Positions 1-10,397 of a stretch of 64,000 nt of DNA are shown piece after piece. Location of the stretch: the NCBI RefSeq assembly GCF_963082655.1, contig NC_081554.1, positions 46,558,826 to 46,622,825 of the forward strand, in the 5' to 3' direction. The position numbers were made by a program, and so were the translations under genes. Below the pieces are notes generated by a model. The model did no database searches, was not told the DNA's origin, and saw only the letters and a list, made by a program, of their open reading frames with translations. This DNA is from Stomoxys calcitrans (lineage: Eukaryota > Arthropoda > Insecta > Diptera > Muscidae). The first letter of the stretch is position 1, and every line of letters begins with the position of its first letter.

Positions 1-827
1 GCACTTCAATTTCGCCTTAAAGGAAATATTAAATTATGTGCCTCTTAATTTCAAAGTAATAAATTTTATGGGAAAACGCCTACTGCCTGGGTTATGGTCT
101 CTGTTATGGGGGGAACGTGTACAATGCCATTCGGTTGCTACTGACAACCATTGAGCGCATAAAACATTTTAAAATTTCCTTGACCAAACATGACGAAGCA
201 TTACAAGAGACGAAGAAAGTTCATCGATTCAAAGACACCCACAATATCTTTTTTTTTTTTGTGATGGAATGCTTGCTTGAAGAAAATTGTTGATGGGTTG
301 GTAGTGGTTTTCAGTTATTTATTTTGTCCCTCGCATTGAGTGCATGAAAATGGCGGCATGTCCTTGAGACATGTTAAAGTTCTTTTGGATACTCCTTTGT
401 GATTGAGGATGGATGGTCATTTTAAGTCTACCCGAGTGTCATCTTGTATGGTTTTGGATTTCATTTCAAAGTTTTTCTTCTCTTTTTCTTTCAAATAACT
501 GATTTGTGATGTCTTTGATTTGGCCATGTACAATAAACAATAGTGATTTCTCTTGTTTGCAAGGGATTGGTTTTTTGATCCCAATCCGTAATTTAGCATC
601 AATTGTTGTTTACATTATTCGGCTGTTCCCCTGCAGCAAATCGTGATAATTCCGTCATGTTTGTGAGTAGGTAATGCGATTTGCTACCATGGTCATTGGC
701 TTTTTGTGTATATTTTGACAGATGACCAAATCACAGGCTTGTGCTTATTAGCGAAGGTTTGTTATATCTCTAACTTAGAGGATACAACTGAAAAATCTTT
801 GAATTTTGTCTATTTTAACTGCAAAGA
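1..827. other. Intergenic sequence, nothing recognised
   Basis: AT-rich sequence with a short T run near 249-260. Reading frames here are short and show no family motif. I see no promoter, RNA gene or repeat that recurs elsewhere in the window. Confidence 0.6.
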
Positions 828-957
828 TTTTTATACCCACCACCATAGGATGGGGGTATACTAATTTCGTTAATCCGTTTGTAACATCTCGAAATATGCG
901 TCTAAGATCCCATAAAGTGTATATATTCTCGATCGTCATGACATTTAAGTCGATCTA

Positions 958-1184
958 TTGGGTTGCCCAAAAAGTAATTGCGGATTTTTTAAAAGAAAGT
1001 AAATGCATTTTTAATAAAACTTAGAATGAACTTTAATCAAATATACTTTTTTTACACTTTTTTTCTAAAGCAAGCTAAAAGTAACAGCTGATAACTGACA
1101 GAAGAAAGAATGCAATTACAGAGTCACAAGCTGTGGACAAATTTGTCAACGCCGACTATATGAAAAATCCGCAATTACTTTTTT
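958..1184 (+). mobile_element. TA-type MITE, copy 1 (right end truncated)
   Basis: Starts TTGGGTTGCCCAAAAAGTAA directly after a TA at 956-957, inside a mini-me head. It is nearly identical to the copies at 19109, 30869 and 52921. It stops at CCGCAATTACTTTTTT and lacks the last 11 or so bases of the right terminal inverted repeat (GGGCAACCCAA). The host GTCY tract is also missing at this junction, so a deletion removed both. There is no coding capacity. TA targeting and inverted termini indicate Tc1/mariner-type mobilisation. Confidence 0.85.
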
Positions 1185-1277
1185 AACTTTCGAAGCAGTA
1201 AAGCTAGACTCTTAAAATTTTGCACAAATACTTCTTATACGTTTTGGTCGGCTGAGATTGTAAATGGGTCTAATCGG

Positions 1278-1462
1278 TAGATTGCGATGTTGGCGATGTC
1301 TTGGCATAACTTACCGTGTTGAATGCTTTCTATAGGTCCAGTGCCACGAGGATCGTTCTATCACATGGCCTAGGCTTATTGAGGGCGCGGCAAATGGATG
1401 CGATGTTGGAATGCAAAGCAGTTGTTGTTCTATCAGTTTAGGAAATCCATGCTGATGCTCGG
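1278..1462 (-). pseudogene. Jockey-like LINE reverse transcriptase fragment
   Basis: Read on the minus strand, this short stretch gives the RT finger and palm approach HQHGF, then after a frameshift TTTALHS, then the palm block ILVALDL.KAFNT, which holds the first catalytic aspartate (LDL). One stop and at least one frameshift break it. Only about 60 codons of an RT domain of roughly 250 residues remain. It sits inside a mini-me element, so it is either an insertion into it or an older block that the element now flanks. Confidence 0.6.
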
Positions 1463-3174
1463 TGAATGGAAATTCAAGCAATTAAAAATTTGAGATGCTT
1501 GAGGTGACCAATTTCAAGTCCCATGGATAAACTTCTGGACCCATTAATGTCTCAAAACTTTGCATGATTATTGGCCACCTCAACATTGAATGTGATAAGC
1601 TTTGTGCTCATATCTCTCTCCGTTCCAGAAATATTTTCAAAATGTTGCGATTTGGCAACACTGTGCGCACGTCCGTCAGTCGAAATCACCCTTCCTGCGT
1701 CCGTCCGTCCGTCGAAGGAGTAAAGCTAACCGCTTAAAATTTTGCACAAATACTTCCCATTAATGTAGGTCGTTTGGGATTGTAAATGGGCCATATTGGT
1801 CAATATTTTGATATAGGTGCCATATAAACCGATCGTAGATCTTGAATTCTTGAGCTACTGGAGGGCGCAATTCTAATCAGGTTTAGCTGAAATATTGCAT
1901 GGCGCGTTTTGTTATGATATCCAATAACGGTTCTAGGTACGGTTAAAATCGGTTAATAATCCGATATAGCTGTTGTATAAACGATCTGGGGTCTCAACTT
2001 CTTGAACCACTAGAGGGCGTACTTCCCATCCGATTTGGGTGAAATTTTGGATGACGTGTTTCTTTATGACTTCCAACAACTGGACTTAGTATGGTCCAAT
2101 TCGGCCAATAACCTGATATAGCTGCCATATAAACCGATCATGAATTTTAATTTCTTGAGCCAATAGATGGCGCAATTCTTTTCCGATTAGGCTGAAATTC
2201 TGCATGACGTGTTTCGTTATGACTTCCAACAACTGTGCTTAGTATGGTTTTATTCGGCTTATAACCTGATATAGCTGCCATATAAACCGATCATGAATTT
2301 TAACTTATTAAGCCACTTTGCAAGAAGTGTTTTTTATTATGACTTCCAACAACTGTGCTATGTATGGTGTAATTCGGTCCATAACCTGATATAGCTGCCA
2401 TATAAACCGATCTGAGATCTTGACTTCTTGAGCCTCTAGAGGCCGCAATTATTATACGATTTGGCTAACATTTTGTACAACGGCTTCTCCTATGGCCTCC
2501 GACATACGTCTCAAATATGGTCTGAATCGGTGCAGAGTCTGATACAGCTCCCCCTTACATCCTGATAAAGCTTCAATATGAACCGATCTCGGATCTTAAC
2601 TTCTTGAGCCGCTAGAGGGCGCAATTAATATCCCATTCGGATGAAATTTCTGTTCAAATCGGTTCATAACCTGATATAGCTCCCATATAAACCGTTCTCG
2701 AATCTTGACTTCGTGAGCCGCTAGAGGGCGCAATGATTATCCGATTTGGTTGAAATTTTGCATGAAGTGGTTTGGTTTTTACCGTCAACAACTGCGCCAA
2801 GTATGGCCCAAATCGGTTTACAACCTGATATACCTTCAATATAAACCGACCTCGAATCTTGACTTTTTAAGCCGCTAGAGGGCGCAATAATTCTCCGATT
2901 TGGATGAAATTGTGCACGAAGTGTTTTGTTCTAACTTCTATTATTTGCACCAAGTATGGTTCAAATTAGTTCATAACCTTATATAGCTCCCATAAAACCC
3001 GATATCGAATCTTGTCTTCGTGAGCCGCTAGAGGGCGCAATGATTATCCGATTTGGCTGATGTGGTTTGGTTTGACCATCCCAAGGTCGAAATCCTTTCA
3101 AAAACCTGATATAGCTCCCATAGGAACCGATCTCGGATCCTAACTTAACTTAACTTTTAGACCGATTCAGGCCA

Positions 3175-3550
3175 TTCTTGGCACGTATATTGGGGATCGT
3201 AGGAAAAGTTGGATAAGAACTATGCCATCTAGATGCTCAAGAAGTATTATCGGTAGATCGGTTTATATGGGAGCTATATCAAACCATGGACTGATATGGC
3301 CCATTTACGTTCCCAATAGACCTACGCTATTAGGAAGTGTTTGAGCGAAATTTCAACCGCTTAACTCCTTTGGAAACTAGCTTTCCACAGACAGACAGAC
3401 GGACAGATGATGGACATGACCAGATCGACATCAAATGGTGATCAGGAATAAATATACTTTATGGGTCCTTAGAGCAACGCTTCGATTTGTTACAAACGGA
3501 ACCATGAAGTAAGTAAATCCCCAACCTATGTTGGAGGGCATAACAACGAC
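3175..3550 (-). mobile_element. mini-me/DINE-1-like element, reversed partial copy (E2)
   Basis: Reading right to left, a degenerate terminal hairpin lies near 3520-3550, followed by the core (GACCAGATCGACATC), a GACAGACAGACGG tract and a leader ending GATATGGCCCATTTACG. One class A unit follows, reaching the E1 array in opposite orientation. E1 and E2 therefore meet tail to tail near 3170. Confidence 0.65.
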
Positions 3551-3570
3551 CAAACTGCTACATTCAGTTG

Positions 3571-3626
3571 TAACCCAGACGTTCAACGTCATAGGCGAAC
3601 ATGTTAAGCTCTATGCTGCGGTGGCC
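3571..3626 (-). mobile_element. SINE head fragment (tRNA-like part only)
   Basis: ACCCAGACGTTCAACGTC followed by CATAGGCGAACATG and GCTGCGGTGGCC matches the minus-strand tRNA-like head of the SINEs at 60719 and 62531. The B-box side is cut and the body is absent. The 3627-3880 stretch that follows contains degenerate C-class unit text. A 114-codon frame across this region is a chance frame in repeats. Confidence 0.6.
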
Positions 3627-3880
3627 TTCTGGGCACAACTTGCTATACCAAATTTCAGCGATATCGTTCAAATCCTTAAATCGAGTAATCGGTCTAGACT
3701 TCTGGAGTTCGAACATGGTCCACTTCTTAGCCTTTTTGGTTACGAATTGCAATTATCCAAGAAATTTTACCCAAATAATCTATCAATGAAGAAGTTGTCT
3801 AACCAATTTCGGTTCAATTTAAGTTATAACATCCATACACTTATGTACCAAATCCGACCCAACTCTACCTAATGCAGTTT

Positions 3881-5288
3881 TTCCTTATGTTTTCCAATCG
3901 CACAAACTTTTAGAGAAACAACATTTTTGTTGGCCATAGAAAACAATACCATTAACGTACCTTTGACCCCTGTAACCTGCACTAAGTAATTCAAAATTTG
4001 TGACAACTCATAAAACCTAAGCATGAAATTTCCTGAGTGGGTTCTTGTCGGGAAATAACCTGAAAAAAAGACATAAGCCTCACAACAACAAGAACAAAAA
4101 AAAAAAAAAAGAACACAGCAAAAGAAAATAATGCTCTGGAGAAAAATGAGCACTTTTTAAGGGCAACACTTTGCGAAGAACAACATAAAATAAGTTTTAT
4201 TGAAATCAACCGAGATAAAAATGACCGCGCAAAGGACACCAAGAACAAAGAGAATTATTTGGTGTTCTATGCTTTGTTTGCTCCACTCACTCTCCCCCCG
4301 AACCAAACTGTTTCATTTTCTTTCTTGGGGTGAAATGGCATGAAATATCAAAATAAACTCCTTGAAACAACGTCCCATTCTGGGGGGAGCAATTGAAAAT
4401 GCCTTACTCGCAAATTTCGCATAAATCACGAAATGCCTTTTTGTGCCCACTAAAGATCAGAATAGCGTAAAATTGAAATATCGTGATTTCAGCTTTTCTC
4501 CATCATCCGTGAGCACAGCATAGGTATTACTTGCCAATGGGATGGATGTACTTCACGGGGTTTATGTGTCTTTGTTCCTGTGCAAGAGGAAATAGCCGAA
4601 AATACAGCAAAGCATTTTCTGTTATAAAAACGGAAAACATTATTGCTGAGAATAAATTATGACAACAATTCAAGCATCACAAGACTGCGTGTCCGTGTTC
4701 GAAAAGTAAGAGTGTGATTAAATATTGTAGAAGTTAGCCTCCAGCAGTAAGCGACCACATTAATACCGGTCCCAATGACACAATGGTGGATAACAATGAC
4801 GCTCTAAAACATGCCTCGTCCATACATATGAGGTACGAATTAAATACAAAAAAAAGGCGATAAGAAAATGGTGAGAGAATTAACATGGGATGATGATGTT
4901 GTATAAAGGTGCTTATAACCAAATTGGATTTGTTGCAATAGGCAAAAAAACAGGACGGTGATGACCATTCCGATTTTAAGGTGGATTAAGAATGAAAGGA
5001 CAATATGCTATAAAATAACAACTAAAAAAGTGTTTAATTCGGACAGGAAGAATTTTGGGACTCCACCGCCATAGATTCTGCTGAAAATTTCCTGGATGCT
5101 ACACTGGAGTGTAGAGCAATAACAAATATTGCGAGCTAGCTCAGCCACATTTCGAAATGTATACCAGTAGATGGATCAGGCAGCTTCTTCACAGAAATAT
5201 TCCACAGATTAAAATCATCTCTTCCAACAAAATTTCTAAAAAAAAAATCTAAAAAATGTCTAACGTAATCAAAACAAGTAACAGGCAA
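3881..5288. other. Intergenic sequence, nothing recognised
   Basis: About 1.4 kb with A-rich tracts (an A run near 4096-4111) and no element motif, RNA gene or coding signature that I can support. Short frames on both strands show no conserved domain. Confidence 0.55.
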
Positions 5289-6404
5289 CCATAAAAGTGC
5301 GTTAAGTTCGGCCGGGCCGAACTTTGGATACCCACCACCTCGGGAATATATGTAAACCACCTTTCATCAAAATTCGGTGAAAATTTCATATCTTATGTCC
5401 CATAACTGTCATATCAAAATATGTTCCGATTTGGACCAAATATTAATAAGTATAGTAGCTATAGCTAAAAATAAACCGATCTGAATCATATACGACACGG
5501 ATGTCGAAAAAGTCAACATGAGTCATTGTGGCAAATTTCAGTGAAATCGGATTATAAATACGCCTTTTATGGGGCCAAGACTTTGAATCGAGATATCGGT
5601 CTATATATATGGCAGCTATATCCAAATCTGAACCGATTTGGGCCAAGGTGCAGAAAAATGTCGAAGAGACTAACACAAAGCTCTGTCCCAAATTCCGGCG
5701 ATATCGGACAATAAATGCGCATTTTATGGCCCCAAACCTAAAATCGAGAGATCGGTCTATATGGCATCTATATTCAAATCTGGGCCGATTTGGGCCAAAT
5801 TGAAGAAGACATCAGATTTCAGCGACATCAGGCAATAAAAGCGTCTTTTATAGCCCCAAAACCTAAAACCGAGATATCGGTCTATATGGCAGCTATATCC
5901 AAATCTGTACCGATCCGTTCGATATTGCAGAAGTATGTCAAGGGGCTTAAATTTCCCAAATTTCGGCGACATCGGACAATAAATGCGCATTTTATGGGCC
6001 CAAAACCTTTAATCGAGAGATCGGTCTATATGGCAGGTATATCCAAATGCGAACCGATCCGATTGAAGAAGGATGTCGAAGGGCCTAAGACAACTCACCG
6101 TCCCATACTTCAGCAAAATCGGATAATAAATGTGGCTTTTACGGCCCTTAGACCCTAAATCGGGGGATCAGTCTATATGGCAGCTATATCCAAATCTGAA
6201 CCGATCTGGGCCAAATTGACGAAGGATATCGAAGGGCCTAACACAACTCCCTGTCCCAAATTTCAGCAAAATCGGATAATAAATGTGGCTTTTATGGACC
6301 TAAGACCCTAAAACGGCGGATCGGTCTATATGGGGACTATATCAAGATATAGTCCGATATAGCCCATCTTCAACACCATGGATTCTGCTCAAAATTTATA
6401 CAAA
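5289..6404 (-). mobile_element. Central-repeat element, class C units (E3), 5' truncated
   Basis: The 3' tail is at the left: TTCGGCCGGGCCGAAC at about 5309, preceded by AAAAGTGCGTTAAG. About six class C units follow (5607, 5759, 5884, 6028 and 6175 mark the recurrent ATATGGCAGCTATATCC). One spacing is a short 125 bp. The head is missing, and the array runs straight into a class B element at about 6405. Confidence 0.7.
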
Positions 6405-7245
6405 ATTAGCTGGGCAGGGCCCGCTCCGCTGCGCTTTCTTTCACTCTCTTATTTTATCTAGGCCCTATACTGGGACGGTCATGGTGTTTTCAATACTTCA
6501 CACCAATGTGGATATCATATTGGTGCTCTACTCCCAAATTTCTTTCATTTGAGCCTTATATTGACATGAGGGTGTCTTTTGGGGTGCGGTGCACCCCCAT
6601 GTATCAGATTCATGCTCTAGTCTTAAATAGCTTTCATTTGAGCCTAATATTCCCATTATTCCACTTGGCGGGCTTTGGGGGTGGGGCAGCCCCCTTGACA
6701 TCCCACCTTAAATAAGTACACCACATTTCTATTTGATGATGTTAGAAGTCAGATCTACTTCATTCTCTTGGTTTTGGTGGTGAATTGGAGTAGCCAAACC
6801 ATTTGCCCCGCAAGTGGATATCAGATTCATAGTCTACCCCCAAAAACCACATTTGAGCTACATATTGCTATATAGTCGGTATATATGTGTGGTTCGGGGG
6901 GAATGAGTCGTCCCTGAAACACTTGGCCTTAAAACACATATCAGATGTGAGCCCCTTTTTGCCATAATCCACAATATGTCCAGTATGTTGGGGTATGTAG
7001 GGTGGGGCGGCCACCCAAGCACTTAGCCATGAAAAAATATCAGCATCCTGCTCAACTGTTAAATTTCTTTTCATTTGAGCCAAAGTTGCAATTGATTTAG
7101 AAGGAGTTTACAGGGTGAGACTACCCCAAAACAATTGGATATCCAATTTCAATTTCCTGTGTCTATCCCAGTTTGAGGGTAAAAAGTGTACCCTCCTACC
7201 AAAGATCTTTTTTCTTTTGCTGTCCTATTCTGTCCTGATCGGCCT
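6405..7245 (+). mobile_element. Class B (G-rich, ~130-bp unit) element, copy B1
   Basis: Starts at CTGGGCAGGGCCCGCTCCGC, a start shared with 38061. Units repeat the pattern 'TCAGATTC..TCTACTC..AAATACCTTTCATTTGAGCCCATATTG' and a run like GGGGTGGGGCGGCC. Units are strongly diverged. The right end abuts a truncated class A head at 7246. It is non-coding. Confidence 0.6.
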
Positions 7246-9075
7246 TCATTTATTATTATACCCTCCATCATAGGTCGGTTGGGATTGTAAATGGACCATA
7301 TCGGTCCATGCTTTGATATAGCTGCCATATAAACCGATCTTGGGTCTAGACTTCTTGAGCCTCTAGACGTCGCAAATATTATCCGATTGGAATGAAATTT
7401 TGAACGACGTGTTTTGTTATGATACCCAACAACTGTGCCAAGTATGGTTCAAATCGGTCCTTGATCTGACATAGCTACCATATAAACCGATCTTGGGTTT
7501 TGACTTCTTGAGCCTATAGAGTGCGCAATTCTTATTCGATTGGAACGAAATTTTGCACAACGTTTTTTATTACGATATCCAACAACTATGCCAAGTATAG
7601 CTCAAATCGGACCTTGACCTGATATAGCTGCCATATAAACCGATCTGGGGTCTTGACTTCTTGAGCCTTTAGAGTGCGCAATTCTTATCCGATTGCAATG
7701 AAATTTTGCGCGACGTGTTTTGTTATGATATCCAACAACTGTGTCAAGTATGGTTTAAATCGGTCCATAACCTGATATAGCTGTCATATAAACCGATTTT
7801 GGGTCTTGACTTCTTGAGCCTCTAGAGGTTGCAATTCTTATCCGATTTGAATGAGTTTTTGCACGAAGTATTTTATTATGATATTCAACAACTGTGCCAA
7901 GTATGGTTTAAATCGGTCCATAACCTGATATAGCTGTCATATAAACCGATCTGGGGTCTTGACTTCTTGAGCCTTTAGAGTGCGCAATTCTTATCCGATT
8001 TCAATGAAATTGCGCGACGTGTTTTGTTATGATATTCAACAACTGTGCCACGTATGGTTCAAATCGGTTCATAACCTGATATAGCTGCCATATAAACCGA
8101 TCTTGGGTCTTGACTTCTTGAGCCTCTAGACGTCGCAAATATTATCCGATTGGAATGAAATTTTGCTCGTGTTTTGGTATGATATCCAACAACTGTGCCA
8201 CATATGGTTCAAATCGGTTCATAACCTAATATAGCTGTCATATAAACCGATCTTGGGTCTTGACTTCTTAAGCCTCTAGAGTGCGCAATTCTTATCCGAT
8301 TGGAATGAAATTTTGCACGAAGTATTTTATTTTGATATTCAACAACTGTGCTAAGTATGGTTCAAATCGGTCCTTGACCTGATATAGCTGCCATATAAAC
8401 CGATCTTGGGTCTTGACTTCTTGAGCCCCTAGAGGTCGCAATTCTTATCCGATTTTGCAGGTTGTGTTTTGGTATCACTTTCAACAACTGTTCCAAGTAT
8501 GGTTTAAATCGGTGCATAACCTGATGTAGTGCTCATATAAACCGATCTCACATTTAGGGTTTTTGAGCTTCTAGAGGGCGTTATTCTCATCCGATTTGAC
8601 TGAAATTTTACACATATCGTTTTGGTATGACTTCCAACAACGGTGTCAATTATGGTCTAAATCAGCGGCCATATAAACCGATCTGCCGAGTAGACTTCTT
8701 GATCTTCTAGAGGGCGCAATTCTTATCCAATTTGTTTGAAATTTTGTGTACGTCGCTTTGGTATAATTAATAGCAACTGTATCAAGTATGGTCTTAATCG
8801 GTTGGTAACCAGATATAGCTGCCATATAAACCGATCTCCCAGTTTGATTTTGTGAGCCTCTGGAAGGCGCAATGACTACTCGATTTGCCTGAAATTTTGT
8901 AGGAGGTATTTTTCTATGACTTCTAACATCCATGACAAGTACGGTCCATATGGGTCAATAACTCGATATAGCTCATATATATTTCAAAAAGTCGTTCAAA
9001 GATCTTGACAAATGCGAAACATGGTGCAGGGTATATAAGATGCGGCCCGGCTGAACTTAGCACAAAAATATTCCA
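7246..9075 (+). mobile_element. Central-repeat element, class A units (E4), complete tail
   Basis: A shortened head (TATACCCTCCATCATAGG, then directly GTCGGTTGGGATTG) lacks core and microsatellite. Class A units follow with starts at 7315, 7468, 7621, 7774, 7927, 8079, 8228, 8381 and 8523, so spacing is mostly exactly 153 bp. Two D-like units come last. The tail at 9000-9075 carries GGGTATATAAGATGCGGCC and CGGCTGAACTTAGCAC. This is the clearest periodic array in the window. Confidence 0.8.
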
Positions 9076-9654
9076 AATATAACAGATCAATAATCTTTTA
9101 ATAAGTTTGTAATAAAATTTCGATTGTGCTGTTTCAGAAAGGTTCATTCACCCTCTCAAATAACAAAAATCAAACTTTATATATGCGCAAAAGAAAACTA
9201 ACAATTGATTTACATAGTAAATATATACCAAAATAAAATATGAGAGTGAGTGCTGAAGGCATGGATTAAACTGACAACAAAAGATAATTTTTGAGCTTCA
9301 GAATGAAAAAAAAAACTCATAAAATCCAAACTTACATTTTGCATTCAATCATTAATTTTCCTTAGGGCTTCTTTGGCGGTTCATTTTATTTATACTAAAA
9401 TCCCCATGCTCTGATTTAACTATGACAAATAATACTTATGCGGGAGGGGGATAACAAATTATGGTTCAATTTAATAATTTGTATATCCCAAAATTTCTTT
9501 CAATATTTCTGTTCTTCTCTTCGTCGATTCTTTGAATGTTTTTCGTTTACTGATGTCAATGCAATTAAAGTTAATAACCGCCAAAGGCGAATTTCAATTT
9601 GAAATTATTTCAAAGACATTTAAAGTGCTATTAGGAGTTCTATAAATGGAAATA
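9076..9654. other. Intergenic sequence, nothing recognised
   Basis: AT-rich, with no repeat or coding motif that recurs elsewhere. It provides the TA target at 9653-9654 used by the next element. Confidence 0.5.
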
Positions 9655-10261
9655 AAGGGTGATTTTTTTGAGGTTAGGATTTTCATGCATTAGTATTTGA
9701 CAGATCACGTGGGATTTCAGACATGGTGTCAAAGAGAAAGATGCTCAGTATGCTTTGACATTTCATCATGAATAGACTTACTAACGAGCAACGCTTGCAA
9801 ATCATTGAATTTTATTACCAAAATCAGTGTTCGGTTCGAAATGTGTTCAAATTTTGACAAATTTTGTTCAGCGATGAGGCTCATTTCTGGTTGAATGGCT
9901 ACGTAAATAAGCAAAATTGCCGCATTTGGAGTGAAGAGCAACCAGAAGCCGTTCAAGAACTGCCCATGCATCCCGAAAAATGCACTGTTTGGTGTGGTTT
10001 GTACGCTGGTGGAATCATTGGACCGTATTTTTTCAAAGATGCTGTTGGACGCAACGTTACGGTGAATGAACACATTTCGAACCGAACACTGATTTTGGTA
10101 ATAAAATTCAATGATTTACAAGCGTTGCTCGTTAGTAAGTCTATTCATGATGAAATGTCAAAGCATACTGAGCATCTTTCTCTTTGACACCATGTCTGAA
10201 ATCCCACGTGATCTGTCAAATACTAATGCATGAAAATCCTAACCTCAAAAAAATCACCCTT
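9655..10261. mobile_element. 607-bp foldback Tc1/mariner derivative, copy 1
   Basis: It is bounded by TA at 9653-9654 and 10262-10263. The ends are AAGGGTGATTTTTTTGAGG and its complement. The two 194-bp arms (9655-9848 and 10068-10261) are near-perfect inverted repeats. The unique centre of about 219 bp carries a transposase piece. The copy at 48927-49533 has the same length in reverse orientation. The arms exceed ordinary mariner termini because they include the start of the transposase gene on both sides. Confidence 0.9.
9768..10067 (+). pseudogene. Tc1/mariner transposase, internally deleted
   Basis: It encodes a DNA cut-and-paste transposase relic. The start at 9768 (MNRLTNEQRLQIIEFYYQ) gives the first part of the N-terminal helix-turn-helix domain, about 27 codons. 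The frame then reads through one TGA into FSDEAHFWLNGYV, a typical first catalytic aspartate motif, then HPEKCTVWCG and GGIIGPYFFKD. The second and third catalytic acids are missing, as are the rest of the DNA-binding domain and linker. Perhaps 100 of about 340 residues remain. Because the right arm is an inverted copy, the gene start is also present antisense at the other end. It cannot encode an active enzyme, but the termini could be mobilised in trans. Confidence 0.85.
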
Positions 10262-10397
10262 TATAATGAATGTTCCTAGGAATCATATTTAAATATGCTT
10301 CGTAGAAGTCATTTGAGAAGCAGTAAGGACGGGTTGAAGTCTGGTGAAGTCGACCATTTAACACCCTACATGACATAGGGTATGCAGGCTAAATCGT

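Larger units (their letters stand above)
828..3170 (+). mobile_element. mini-me/DINE-1-like element, class A units (E1), interrupted
   Basis: The head begins at the TATACCCACCACC hairpin and runs into the conserved core up to GTCGATCTA at 957. There a 227-bp MITE replaces the microsatellite. The leader resumes at 1185 (AACTTTCGAAGCAGTAAAGC). It is interrupted again near 1278-1640 by an old LINE fragment and unassigned sequence. A second GTCY tract lies at about 1671-1722, followed by some nine class A units to about 3170. Each unit repeats GATATAGCTGCCATATAAAC and GAGGGCGCAATT. No 3' hairpin tail is seen, so the copy is 3' truncated, or two partial copies abut. The family is non-coding. Confidence 0.75.

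Noticed and set aside
3528..3872. 114-codon plus-strand frame
   Set aside because: It covers a reversed SINE head fragment and degenerate unit sequence; the frame is accidental.
7246..9075. CRISPR-like regular repeats
   Set aside because: Units are 153 bp, diverged along their whole length, without short identical repeats and unique spacers, and the DNA is eukaryotic.
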